DNA from: Verrucomicrobiales bacterium
GTDB taxonomy: Bacteria > Verrucomicrobiota > Verrucomicrobiia > Verrucomicrobiales > DEV007
Direction: 5' to 3'
DNA length: 64,000 nucleotides
Assembly (NCBI GenBank): GCA_029213195.1
Contig: JARGNI010000018.1
Coordinates: forward strand, 42,636-106,635
The notes below the pieces were generated by a model. That model worked only from the letters and a program-made list of their open reading frames with translations, made no database searches and was not told the DNA's origin. The position numbers were made by a program, and so were the translations under genes. This document shows positions 56,000-64,000 of the stretch, in pieces (within the stretch, counting starts at the first letter, position 1; every line of letters begins with the position of its first letter).

Positions 56000-57160
56000 A
56001 TGCCTGAACTGCCCCGTCGTCGTGTTGCTCTCCTGGTCGAAACCTCTCACGGTTCCGGACGCGAAATTCTGAAGGGGATCGCCCGTTTCTCGCGCCAGAA
56101 CGCCAACTGGCAGCTCTTCCACGGGGCCAGCGGGTTGACCGAAGCGATTCCCGGATGGCTCGATGAGTGGGAGGGCGACGCAATCATTGCCCGGATTCAG
56201 AATGAGGAAACCCGGACACGCTTGGAGAAACTCGACATCCCCGTGGTCGATGTCCTCGGAGTCTGCCCCAACCCATTCCCGCTCGTGCACGTCGACGACA
56301 TTGCGATCGCCACGATGGCAGCCCGGCATTTTCTCGATCGCGATTTCCAACACTTCGCCTTTTGTGGAATCGCAGGAGAAAACTGGTCCGAGCGTCGAGG
56401 GGAAGCCTTTCGCGAGGCCTCGCGTGACGGCCTGAGCTTCCACGAATTTCAATCTCCACGCACCCGGGACTCGCGAACGCCTCATGAATTTCAACGCCTC
56501 CAGCAATGGCTCCGGGACCTGCCCAAGCCTACGGCGATGATGGTGTGCAGTGATCAGCGAGGACTCGAACTGCTCGAAGCCTGTCTCTCGGAAGAAATTC
56601 CCGTACCGGAGGAGATCGCCGTCGTCGGAGTCGATAATGATCTCGCCCTCTGTGAGCTCAGCGATCCCCCATTGAGCAGTATTCGCGGTGGACATTTCAA
56701 CGTGGGGCTCGAAGCCGCCCGCCTCGTTGAGCATCTTCTGAATGGAGGAGAAGCCCCACGCAAGCCCTTGCTCGTGCCCCCCAACGGATTGGTCGAGCGG
56801 GAGTCGTCCCGCGTCCGTGCGATCGATGACCCCGTCGTTGCTCGCGGAGTGCAATTCATCCGGGAGAATCTCGCCGATTCGTTGACCAACGAGTCCATCG
56901 CCCGTGCCGTCGGGATTTCCCGGACGCTTTTCCAACAGCGATTTCGCGAAGCGATGAAGAAATCGATTCGTGAGTTCATTCTCGAGAGAAGGGTCGAGCG
57001 GGCCGTTCTCCTGATTGAATCCACCGACATTCCCTTCGCAGAAATCGCCGATCGCAGTGGATTTCGTCACCAGGAGTACCTGGGGCAGGTGGTGAAGAAG
57101 GCCACGGGAAAGACCCCAGGCACCCTGAGGAAAAATGCGCAGAAACCCTCCGAGACCTGA
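56000..57160 (+). CDS. XylR-type AraC-family regulator with LacI-like sensor domain
   Basis: A 386-residue regulator. Residues 1-275 form a periplasmic-binding-protein-like effector domain (RRVALLVETSHGSGREILKGI, VVDVLGVCPNPFPLVHVDD, FCGIAGENWSERR, EIAVVGVDNDLALCEL). Residues 285-385 are the two-HTH AraC domain (VARGVQFIRENLADSLTNESIARAVGISRTLFQQRFREAM, IPFAEIADRSGF). This matches E. coli XylR in order and length. It senses a free sugar and activates transcription. Divergent placement from galK makes the galactose operon a candidate target, while the downstream sigma cluster is another; neither is shown by sequence. Confidence 0.88.
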   Translation: MPELPRRRVALLVETSHGSGREILKGIARFSRQNANWQLFHGASGLTEAIPGWLDEWEGDAIIARIQNEETRTRLEKLDIPVVDVLGVCPNPFPLVHVDDIAIATMAARHFLDRDFQHFAFCGIAGENWSERRGEAFREASRDGLSFHEFQSPRTRDSRTPHEFQRLQQWLRDLPKPTAMMVCSDQRGLELLEACLSEEIPVPEEIAVVGVDNDLALCELSDPPLSSIRGGHFNVGLEAARLVEHLLNGGEAPRKPLLVPPNGLVERESSRVRAIDDPVVARGVQFIRENLADSLTNESIARAVGISRTLFQQRFREAMKKSIREFILERRVERAVLLIESTDIPFAEIADRSGFRHQEYLGQVVKKATGKTPGTLRKNAQKPSET

Positions 57161-57237
57161 TCATTTTTCCAGGAAAAGAGAGAATTCTGAAAAAGAATGT
57201 CCAAAAAAACGAGGAGCCGGACCTGATAAGAACTGAG

Positions 57238-57774
57238 ATGGAAAACCCCGATTCCAGCGCTCGCACGGAAGAGTATCTCCTCCTCCTCAACGAGCATGAG
57301 AACTCGATCGCGGCCTACGTGCATACCCTCGTCAACGATCATGCCGATGCCGAGGATATCCTACAGGCCTGCCGGCTCACTCTCTGGAAAAAGTTCGACC
57401 AGTTCGAAACGGGAACCAACTTCGTCGCCTGGGCCAGAAAAATCGCACTGCACCAGGTTCTGAACTACCGCCGCTCCGCGAAGCGCAAGCCGAGTTATGC
57501 GACTGACCCGGCCCTGATCGAGTCGATTGCCGCCGAAATCGATCGACAATCAACGCAGCTCGACGAGCGGTCGGAGGCATTGAAGGCCTGCCTGCACAAA
57601 CTGCCCGAGGCCCACCGCCAAACCGTCCTTCTCCGCTACTTCGAAGGTTTCGAAATTGAAGAAATCGCGAGAGAGACCGATCGCAGCGAGGGCGCTGTCT
57701 ATCGGCTGCTCAGCCGGATTCGCTCCGTACTCGGAAAGTGCGTATCCGAAACCATGGAGGCCGGCACGGCATGA
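57238..57774 (+). CDS. ECF RNA polymerase sigma factor
   Basis: A 178-residue sigma factor. Region 2: YLLLLNEHENSIAAYVHTLVNDHADAEDILQACRLTLWKKFDQF; -10 recognition part: FVAWARKIALHQVLNYRR. Region 4: ALKACLHKLPEAHRQTVLLRYFEGFEIEEIARETDRSEGAVYRLLSRIR with a helix-turn-helix. It is the Rhodopirellula/Verrucomicrobium ECF type. Its stop overlaps the FecR-type gene (ATGA), the typical sigma/anti-sigma arrangement, so it should be silenced by that protein until a surface signal arrives. Confidence 0.92.
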   Translation: MENPDSSARTEEYLLLLNEHENSIAAYVHTLVNDHADAEDILQACRLTLWKKFDQFETGTNFVAWARKIALHQVLNYRRSAKRKPSYATDPALIESIAAEIDRQSTQLDERSEALKACLHKLPEAHRQTVLLRYFEGFEIEEIARETDRSEGAVYRLLSRIRSVLGKCVSETMEAGTA

Positions 57775-59150
57775 ACCCCGACCCCCGCATCGACCAGTCC
57801 CTTGAAGGCCGCCTCACGGAGGCCGAGTGGGAGCAGTTCCAGGAAGAGATGCTCGAGGACGGGGATCTCCTCGCTCAGTATGTCGAGCAACGCTGGCTTC
57901 ATGCCGAGCTTCTCGCCGATCGGGAGTTGATGACCGACTTGGCCTCGCCTACGGTTACTTCTTCGCCTCCAAGGAAATCCGATCGCACCCCTTGGCTGGG
58001 ATGGGCCGCGGCCGCGGTGATGACCCTGCTCGGCGCGCTCGCTTTTCTTTTTTCCGGAGAAAAGTCCGTTCCGACCGTCGCCACCCTGATCGAGGCCGAG
58101 GGATGTCGCTGGGAAGGTTCCGATTTGCCGACACGCGAAGGAGCCAAACTCGGCCCGGGTCTGCTTTCTCTCGCCGAAGGAATGGCGACGATTCGATTCG
58201 ATAGCGGAGCAACCGTCACCCTCGAAGCGCCCACCCGCCTCCAGGTCGATTCCGCGATGCGCTGCCGCCTCCTCGAGGGTTCGGTGGTCGCCGATGTCCC
58301 GGATTCCGCTCATGGGTTCACGATCGACACCGATCGCCTCGAGGTGATCGACCTGGGAACCAAATTCGGTGTGACCAGCACTCCCATGGGGAATTCGCAT
58401 GTCTTCGTCTTCGATGGGGAAGTGAAAGTCCTCGAAGAGGATCAAAAAGAGGCCCGACATGTCCTGGGTGGAAAATCCCTTCACTTCGGGCAGTCTCCGG
58501 GGTCCCCGGACGAGGAGGTCGAGCGTTCTCCCCTGCCTCCAAAACCCAGCGGGAACTGGATCCCGATCTCGACTGCCGATGGATCAGGGAAAGACGCCTT
58601 CGTGCGTCGCGACAACGCTCACAACGGAGCCGGGAGTGGACCGCTCCTGATGGTCAAGCATACCGAACTGGCGGCAGGCAATGAACGACGCGCTTTGCTC
58701 ACCTTTGACCTGGGATCGCTGAACTCCGATCCGGTTGTGAAGGCAAAACTCTCGCTCAAGATCGAACCCAGTGGCCTGGGCTTCTCTTCCCTGGTTCCCG
58801 ATTCGGAATTTTCCGTCTACGGACTCCTCGATTCCGCCACTGCCGACTGGGACGAAAATACCGTAACTTGGGAAAATGCGGGAATTTTCTCAGCCGAGCC
58901 GATCGACACGAGTCAGTTCTCGCGACTTGCCGGCTTTACGATTCCGAAAGGATCGGCCCATACCCTGATCGATGTTTCCTCGGAGAAACTCGCTGCTTTT
59001 CTTTCCGAAAATGCGGGTTCCTCCGTGACTCTCCTGCTCGTTCGCGAAACGGGAGAAAGCGATCGCCAGGGCCTGGTCCACGCCTTTGCCTCGAAGGAAC
59101 ACCCGACTTCCCCCGCCCCGACACTTTGGATTCAGACAGACAACCGATGA
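57771..59150 (+). CDS. FecR-type anti-sigma protein with C-terminal DNRLRE domain
   Basis: A 459-residue protein. Residues 1-60 are the cytoplasmic sigma-binding part (SLEGRLTEAEWEQFQEEMLEDGDLLAQYVEQRWLHAELL). A membrane helix lies at about 75-95 (LGWAAAAVMTLLGALAFLFSG). The FecR domain follows (GATVTLEAPTRLQVDS, GFTIDTDRLEVIDLGTKFGVT). From about 280 the protein changes to a DNRLRE-type beta-sandwich (ISTADGSGKDAFVRRDN, RRALLTFDLGSL, TADWDENTVTWENA) that usually occurs on secreted proteins. A sensor binding an extracellular polymer is plausible. Both ends overlap neighbours by ATGA. Confidence 0.85.
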   Translation: MNPDPRIDQSLEGRLTEAEWEQFQEEMLEDGDLLAQYVEQRWLHAELLADRELMTDLASPTVTSSPPRKSDRTPWLGWAAAAVMTLLGALAFLFSGEKSVPTVATLIEAEGCRWEGSDLPTREGAKLGPGLLSLAEGMATIRFDSGATVTLEAPTRLQVDSAMRCRLLEGSVVADVPDSAHGFTIDTDRLEVIDLGTKFGVTSTPMGNSHVFVFDGEVKVLEEDQKEARHVLGGKSLHFGQSPGSPDEEVERSPLPPKPSGNWIPISTADGSGKDAFVRRDNAHNGAGSGPLLMVKHTELAAGNERRALLTFDLGSLNSDPVVKAKLSLKIEPSGLGFSSLVPDSEFSVYGLLDSATADWDENTVTWENAGIFSAEPIDTSQFSRLAGFTIPKGSAHTLIDVSSEKLAAFLSENAGSSVTLLLVRETGESDRQGLVHAFASKEHPTSPAPTLWIQTDNR

Positions 59151-62100
59151 TTCGCCTGACCTCAGCCCTTGCCGTTCTTTTTCTTCTCCCGTCCCTTTCC
59201 CGGGGCGCGGATGTCGAGTTGATGAAGTTTTTCGAGATGAAGGTTCGTCCTCTTCTCGCCGAGAACTGTTTCGAATGCCACGATGCCGACAAGATGAAGG
59301 GGGGGCTCCGGCTCGATCACATCGACTTCATTCTCGAAGGAGGAGACACCGGCCCTGCCCTCGTCAAAGGCAAGCCCGGCGAGTCCCTCATCATCGAAGT
59401 AACGAAGCGGCTCGATCCCGATTTTGCAATGCCCCCCAAGAAGGAGCTGAGCTCCGACCAGGTCGCGATCCTGGAACGATGGATTGCGGATGGAGCCTTC
59501 TGGCCGGCCGAGTCGGTAGAAGGTGGAGAAGAACGGGATGAAAACGGATTCACCCAGACTGATCGCAATTGGTGGGCGATCCAACCTCTCGCCAAGGCAA
59601 CCATTCCGAGCTCCGGCAAGGAATGGGCGAAGAATGAGATCGATCGTTTCGTATTCCGGAAGATGGAAGAGAACCGCCTTCAACCAGCGGACACCGCGAG
59701 CGCTTCTGAATTGGTCCGCCGCATGTTTCTCGATGTCCACGGGCTTCCCCCGACCCCGGAGCAGGTCGATGAGTTCGTCACTGCCTACGAGAACAATCCC
59801 GACGCTGCGGTCGCCCAACTCGCCGACACCCTCCTCGCCCACCCCCGCTACGGCGAACGATGGGGTCAGCACTGGCTCGATGTCGTGCGCTACTCCGAGA
59901 GCGATGGCTATCGTGCCGACGACTACCGTCCCGACGCCTGGCGCTACCGCGACTACGTGATCCGCTCCCTCAACGACGACAAACCCTACGACCAGTTCAT
60001 CCGCGAGCAGATCGCAGGCGACGAGCTCTACGGCGACAATCCCGATGCGCTCATCGGGACGGCCTTTCTTCGCCATGGCGTCTACGAGTGGAATCAACGA
60101 AACGCCCGGATGCAGTGGGATCTCATTCTCACCGAGATGACCAATGTGACGAGCGAAGCCTTCCTCGGACTTGGGATGGGATGTGCCCAGTGTCACGACC
60201 ACAAGTTCGATCCCATCCTGCAGAAGGACTATTTTGCGCTGCAGTCCTTTCTCAATACGACCTGGTGGCCGGAAAACGCTCCGCTCGCCACTCCCGAAGA
60301 GCTGGCGGCCTACGAAAAGCAGAAAGCCGAGTGGGAGAAGGCCACTGCTGAGATTCGAAAGGAATTGGATGCCCTGAAAGAGGCTCGGATCGAGTCCAAC
60401 CGAAAGGGCGTGGTCAAGCAGTTCCCCGAGGATGTCCAGGACATTTACCGGAAACCTCAAGAGGAACGCACCGCCTACGAAGAGCAGCTCGCCCAACTCG
60501 TCCAGCGCCAGGTCGACCACAAGTTCAAGAGAGTGAACTGGGACAAGGAGTTCGAAAAGAAGAAGGAAGAAAACGAACGATATCTCGAACTCAAGAAGAA
60601 GCTCGCCGCCTTTGACAATCTGAAACCGAAAGACCTTCCACGTGCCTTCATCACCACCGATGTGAAACACCAGCCGGCCGTGACCCAGCTGAAAAAGCGG
60701 GGAGAGGAAATCACGATCGAACCTGCCTTCCTGACCCTGTTGGGAGATCCGAAACCGGAAATCCAGCCGACCGAAACAACGACCGGTCGTCGCACCGCAC
60801 TCGCTGAATGGATCGCCGACGAGGACAATCCCTTTACCGCTCGCGTCATGGTCAATCGGATCTGGCAACGTCATTTCAAGCAGGGCCTTGTCCCGACCCC
60901 GAACGATTTCGGCCGACTGGGAGAAGCACCGAGCCATCCGGAACTCCTCGACTGGCTCACCCGCGACTTCCTCGACGGTGGCTGGAAGATGAAGGCCATC
61001 CACCGCCTCATTCTCACCAGCGCCACCTATCGTCAGACCGCGCAGAGAGAACCGACGAGTGTCGAAGAAATCACTGATCCTGACAATCGCTTCCTCTGGC
61101 GCTACCCACCCCACCGACTCGATGCCGAGCAGATTCGGGATGCCATGCTGATGACCTCTGGAGAACTTCAGGAATTCGAGAACCGCGGTTCCTCGATCGA
61201 CGGCAACTCCCCCTATCGCAGCATCTACATGAAGAAGAAGCGCAATACGAGGGATTCCATGATCGGCAGTTTCGACGCTCCTTCGCGATTTGCCTCCGCA
61301 CCCCAGCGTGTCTCCACGACCAGCCCGAACCAATCCCTTCTCCTCGTGAATGGAGAATGGACTCTCAAGCGGGCCCAGGCTTTCGCAAAGCGGATCCTCG
61401 CCGGGAAAAGCCAGCCCGACGCCGAAATGATCAAGGACGGCTACCGACTTGCTTACGGACGGGAGCCGCTCACCGCCGAAGTCGAAGGCGCCCTCGCCTT
61501 TATCGAGAGCCAGATCGAGGTCATTGGAAAGGGAACTGGAGACTCCGGGTCGGATGCCTATCCGGGAGAGACCGGGCTGCGCCCCATCGAGCAGCATTTC
61601 AGTAAATCAAAGGATCTCGCCCAGGGAGACAAGTCCCTCTGGCTGCAGCCGGGAAGCCGGTTTGAACGCCTCGAACTGGTCGATCTGAAACTGCCCGAAC
61701 AGCAGTTCACGGTGGAAGCAGTCGCCATTCTCGACTCGCTCTACAAGGATGCCTCCGTCAAGACCCTGGCGAGTCGTTGGGATGGTTCTCATACCCACAC
61801 GGGCTGGAGTCTCGGCGTGACGAGTGAGAAATCGCGCTACCAGCCCAGGAATCTCATTCTCCAGATCGTGGGAGACGACTTCCAGGGAAATCGAATCTAT
61901 GAGGTGGTTGCATCCGATCTGCGTGTTCCCTTACAAACCCCGTTCTTTGCCGCAGCGGCGATCTCAGCAGTCCCCTCCCAGGGAGATGTAACGAAGGGAA
62001 AGGTTACCTTCTACCTGCTCGATCTTTCCGACCCCAATGCCTCCATGCAGACGGCCACAGTGCCCCACCAGGTCGTCGGCGGACTCGAAGGACTCCCTGA

Positions 62101-62401
62101 CATTCCCACCCTCGTCGGAGGACGCCACACCAAGCACCACCAGTGGGACGGCCAGGTCGCCCGACTCCGGTTCAGCAACGACTTGCTTGCTCCGCAGGAT
62201 CTTCTCATCCATCAACCGGAGAAAGGAAAAGGGCTGCTCGATCTTGTTTTCGGCGGAGAGAAAGCGGATCCCCCCTTTCCCGGCACCACGTGGCAGCGCC
62301 ACACCCCAGGTTCGTCAGGGCAGCCTTCCCGCCTTCTCGCTGCCGTCGCCGATTTCTGTCACGCCCTCCTCAACTCCAACGAGTTTCTCTATCTGCACTA
62401 A
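59147..62401 (+). CDS. cytochrome-c-like DUF1549/DUF1553 protein with C-terminal LamG-like domain
   Basis: A 1084-residue exported protein. Signal peptide (TSALAVLFLLPSLSRGA), then the PSCyt1 heme site ENCFECHDADKMKGGLRLDH. DUF1549 (NEIDRFVFRKMEENRL ... YGERWGQHWLDVVRYSESDGYRADDYR) and a second CxxCH (GCAQCHDHKFDP) follow; a coiled-coil insert (350-500) rich in Lys/Glu precedes DUF1553 (RTALAEWIADEDNPFTARVMVNRIWQRHFK). The last 200 residues look like a LamG/concanavalin binding domain (WDGQVARLRFSNDLL). The start overlaps the anti-sigma gene (ATGA). Confidence 0.9.
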   Translation: MIRLTSALAVLFLLPSLSRGADVELMKFFEMKVRPLLAENCFECHDADKMKGGLRLDHIDFILEGGDTGPALVKGKPGESLIIEVTKRLDPDFAMPPKKELSSDQVAILERWIADGAFWPAESVEGGEERDENGFTQTDRNWWAIQPLAKATIPSSGKEWAKNEIDRFVFRKMEENRLQPADTASASELVRRMFLDVHGLPPTPEQVDEFVTAYENNPDAAVAQLADTLLAHPRYGERWGQHWLDVVRYSESDGYRADDYRPDAWRYRDYVIRSLNDDKPYDQFIREQIAGDELYGDNPDALIGTAFLRHGVYEWNQRNARMQWDLILTEMTNVTSEAFLGLGMGCAQCHDHKFDPILQKDYFALQSFLNTTWWPENAPLATPEELAAYEKQKAEWEKATAEIRKELDALKEARIESNRKGVVKQFPEDVQDIYRKPQEERTAYEEQLAQLVQRQVDHKFKRVNWDKEFEKKKEENERYLELKKKLAAFDNLKPKDLPRAFITTDVKHQPAVTQLKKRGEEITIEPAFLTLLGDPKPEIQPTETTTGRRTALAEWIADEDNPFTARVMVNRIWQRHFKQGLVPTPNDFGRLGEAPSHPELLDWLTRDFLDGGWKMKAIHRLILTSATYRQTAQREPTSVEEITDPDNRFLWRYPPHRLDAEQIRDAMLMTSGELQEFENRGSSIDGNSPYRSIYMKKKRNTRDSMIGSFDAPSRFASAPQRVSTTSPNQSLLLVNGEWTLKRAQAFAKRILAGKSQPDAEMIKDGYRLAYGREPLTAEVEGALAFIESQIEVIGKGTGDSGSDAYPGETGLRPIEQHFSKSKDLAQGDKSLWLQPGSRFERLELVDLKLPEQQFTVEAVAILDSLYKDASVKTLASRWDGSHTHTGWSLGVTSEKSRYQPRNLILQIVGDDFQGNRIYEVVASDLRVPLQTPFFAAAAISAVPSQGDVTKGKVTFYLLDLSDPNASMQTATVPHQVVGGLEGLPDIPTLVGGRHTKHHQWDGQVARLRFSNDLLAPQDLLIHQPEKGKGLLDLVFGGEKADPPFPGTTWQRHTPGSSGQPSRLLAAVADFCHALLNSNEFLYLH

Positions 62402-62503
62402 AAAAGTTTCAAGTGTTTCGTTTCAAGTCGATCCGAAGCCACTCGGATGACCAAGCCAACCACTGGAAGCCAGGAACCAAAAACTAAAAACTCCCCTTTC
62501 CCC

Positions 62504-63934
62504 ATGTCCTGCAATCGAATCGAACATCCTCATTCCCGGAGAGAATTTCTCGGACGTGCCGGAGCCGGATTTGGCACCGTCGCACTTTCCGCGCTGACAG
62601 GTCAGAATCTTCTTCGTTCCGCCCAGGGTGCTCCCAATCCTGTAGGCGCCAAGATTCCTCATCGTATCGGTCAGGCCAAGAACGTGATCTGGCTCTTCAT
62701 GGAGGGCGGACCCAGCCACCTCGATCTCTTTGATCCAAAACCTCTCCTGAACAAGCTCGCCGGACAGAGCCTCCCGGACAGCTTTGAAAGACCGGTCACG
62801 GCAATGGGAGAAGCCAACTCCCCTCTTCTCGCATCGCAGCGAACCTGGAAGCAACACGGTGAAGGTGGACTCTGGATCTCCGATTGGCTCCCCAACCATT
62901 CCAAGATCGCCGATGATCTCTGCGTGATCCGATCCTGTGTCTCCGATGGGATCAATCATGCGGGAGGAGTCTGCCAGATGAACACCGGTTCGGTTTTTGG
63001 AGGACGCCCATCTCTCGGATCATGGATTTCTTACGGCCTCGGATCGGAGAACCAAAGCCTGCCCGGTTTTGTCGTGATCAAGGATTCCAATTCCATGGTC
63101 GTGAACGGAACCCGTGCCTGGGGTTCCGGTTTCATCCCCGCGGTCCACCAGGGGGTCCTCTTCGAAAACAGCAGCGAGCCCATTCAGAACCTGAACAATC
63201 CGAAGAACGTCTCTGACGAACGCCAGCGACAGAAGCTCGACTTTCTTCAGCAGCTCAACGACAACCATCTCGATTCCCGGGAGGACAACACGGACCTCGA
63301 GGCTCGCATCCGAAGCTACGAACTCGCCTTCCGCATGCAGGCCGAGGCCCCCGAGGCCATCGATCTCGATAGCGAACCGGAATACATCAAGGATCTCTAC
63401 GGACTGAATGACAAGGACACCCAGGTCTATGGACGACAGTGTCTCATGGCCCGACGTCTCATCGAACGCGGAGTGCGCTTCATCCAGCTCTATCACGGAG
63501 CCGGCAGCAAGTGGGACAGCCACTCCAAGATGGAGAGCAACCACAGCCGACTCTGTCGCAATGTCGACGTTCCCATCGTCGGCCTGATCCAGGATCTCAA
63601 GCAACGGGGTCTCCTCGAGGATACCCTCGTGATCTGGGGAGGTGAATTTGGACGGACTCCCATGAGTGAGAAAGGTGATGGACGAGACCACAACCCCACC
63701 GGCTTCACGATGTGGATGGCCGGCGGCGGCGCCAAGGGTGGTCAGGCGATCGGAGCAACCGACGAGCTCGGGCTCTACGCGGTGGAGGACAAGCTCCACG
63801 TCCACGATATTCACTCGACAATTATGGCCATGCTAGGCCTCGATCACACCGAGGTCGTCTACATGCACAAGGGCAGGCCAGAACGAGTCGACCTCAATGA
63901 GGGTCACGTCCACGAGCCGATCTTTTCCGGGTAA
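62504..63934 (+). CDS. DUF1501 protein (sulfatase-like, exported)
   Basis: A 476-residue protein with a TAT-type signal (HSRREFLGRAGAGFGTVALSAL). DUF1501 landmarks are VIWLFMEGGPSHLDLFDPKP, RSCVSDGINHAGGVCQMNTG, GVRFIQLYHGAGSKWDSHSK and LEDTLVIWGGEFGRTPMSE plus the final IHSTIMAMLGLDH. The fold is alkaline-phosphatase/sulfatase-like but lacks a formylglycine cysteine motif. It is the constant partner of DUF1549/1553 cytochromes, 102 bp downstream here, completing the sigma-regulated cluster. The exact reaction is unknown. Confidence 0.9.
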   Translation: MSCNRIEHPHSRREFLGRAGAGFGTVALSALTGQNLLRSAQGAPNPVGAKIPHRIGQAKNVIWLFMEGGPSHLDLFDPKPLLNKLAGQSLPDSFERPVTAMGEANSPLLASQRTWKQHGEGGLWISDWLPNHSKIADDLCVIRSCVSDGINHAGGVCQMNTGSVFGGRPSLGSWISYGLGSENQSLPGFVVIKDSNSMVVNGTRAWGSGFIPAVHQGVLFENSSEPIQNLNNPKNVSDERQRQKLDFLQQLNDNHLDSREDNTDLEARIRSYELAFRMQAEAPEAIDLDSEPEYIKDLYGLNDKDTQVYGRQCLMARRLIERGVRFIQLYHGAGSKWDSHSKMESNHSRLCRNVDVPIVGLIQDLKQRGLLEDTLVIWGGEFGRTPMSEKGDGRDHNPTGFTMWMAGGGAKGGQAIGATDELGLYAVEDKLHVHDIHSTIMAMLGLDHTEVVYMHKGRPERVDLNEGHVHEPIFSG

Positions 63935-63949
63935 AGGCTTCACCCGGAG

Positions 63950-63969
63950 GGACGTCGTCCTCGACGTCC
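63950..63969 (+). terminator. perfect 8-bp stem-loop after the DUF1501 gene
   Basis: GGACGTCG and CGACGTCC pair perfectly around TCCT, 15 nt after the stop codon. No T-run follows within the window, so termination strength cannot be judged. Confidence 0.45.
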
Positions 63970-64000
63970 GGTGTTGCAGGTGAATCGATCGATTCCTGAG

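Noticed and set aside
55877..57070. Long minus-strand frame opposite the XylR-like regulator
   Set aside because: The plus-strand frame has complete PBP-like and AraC domains; the opposite frame is a shadow caused by high GC content. The same applies to long opposite frames at 59162-61597, 23586-25049, 26221-27582 and 9091-10023.

Overview
The window reads as chromosomal DNA of a free-living member of the Verrucomicrobiota (PVC group). This is inferred from gene content: paired DUF1549/DUF1553 cytochrome and DUF1501 proteins, DUF1592/DUF1552 proteins, DUF1080 proteins, several TAT-exported Gfo/Idh/MocA and sugar-isomerase-like proteins, sulfatases, a XylR-type AraC regulator and a verrucomicrobial-type pseudopilin. 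A planctomycete cannot be excluded. I see no rRNA, tRNA, CRISPR array, insertion sequence or prophage.

Layout. 0.2-4.6 kb: a tight operon of hydrolase, TauD-like dioxygenase, DapA-family lyase and a 2,5-dioxovalerate-type aldehyde dehydrogenase. 4.7-9.4 kb: an exported TIM-barrel protein, a glycine-rich RRM protein with terminator, an acyl desaturase and two DUF1080 proteins. 9.5-17.7 kb: a pseudopilin, then a minus-strand operon of FGE-like/LRR fusion, DUF1592 cytochrome, DUF1552 and cytochrome P450. 17.8-29.1 kb: a PQQ-type propeller, an unknown Gln-rich exported protein, a peroxiredoxin, an esterase, a VWA membrane protein, two oxidoreductases and a parvulin. 29.1-38.5 kb: a ceramidase-like protein, small proteins, a porin with a damaged 3' end, a serine hydrolase, a ThuA protein and a DEAD-box helicase. 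38.6-49.2 kb: two sulfatases (one fused to a GH43-like propeller), sugar isomerases, a second VWA protein and a phosphoesterase. 49.3-55.9 kb: MsrA, SelO, a sodium/sugar symporter, mutarotase and galactokinase. 56-64 kb: a XylR-like regulator, then an ECF sigma factor, FecR/DNRLRE anti-sigma protein, DUF1549/1553 cytochrome and DUF1501 cluster joined by ATGA overlaps.

The main discovery is two probable selenoproteins. The peroxiredoxin (minus strand, 20945-21478) and MsrA (49289-50008) are each interrupted by a single in-frame UGA exactly where the family's catalytic cysteine belongs (PxxxTxxC in the peroxiredoxin, GCFWG in MsrA). In both, a short hairpin with a GU-containing apical loop follows the UGA by about 20 nt, as in bacterial SECIS elements. 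Ordinary gene calling would truncate or lose both genes. Further original signals are a direct-repeat pair (AACAGGGTT, 22-bp period) at three separate gene starts, and an identical 14-mer in the long leaders of the RRM protein and the DEAD-box helicase.

Functionally, the window serves polysaccharide and sugar breakdown (sulfatases, GH43, DUF1080, isomerases, galactose operon), regulated envelope functions, oxidative-damage repair (peroxiredoxin, MsrA, SelO) and probable cold or RNA-structure responses (RRM protein, desaturase, helicase).
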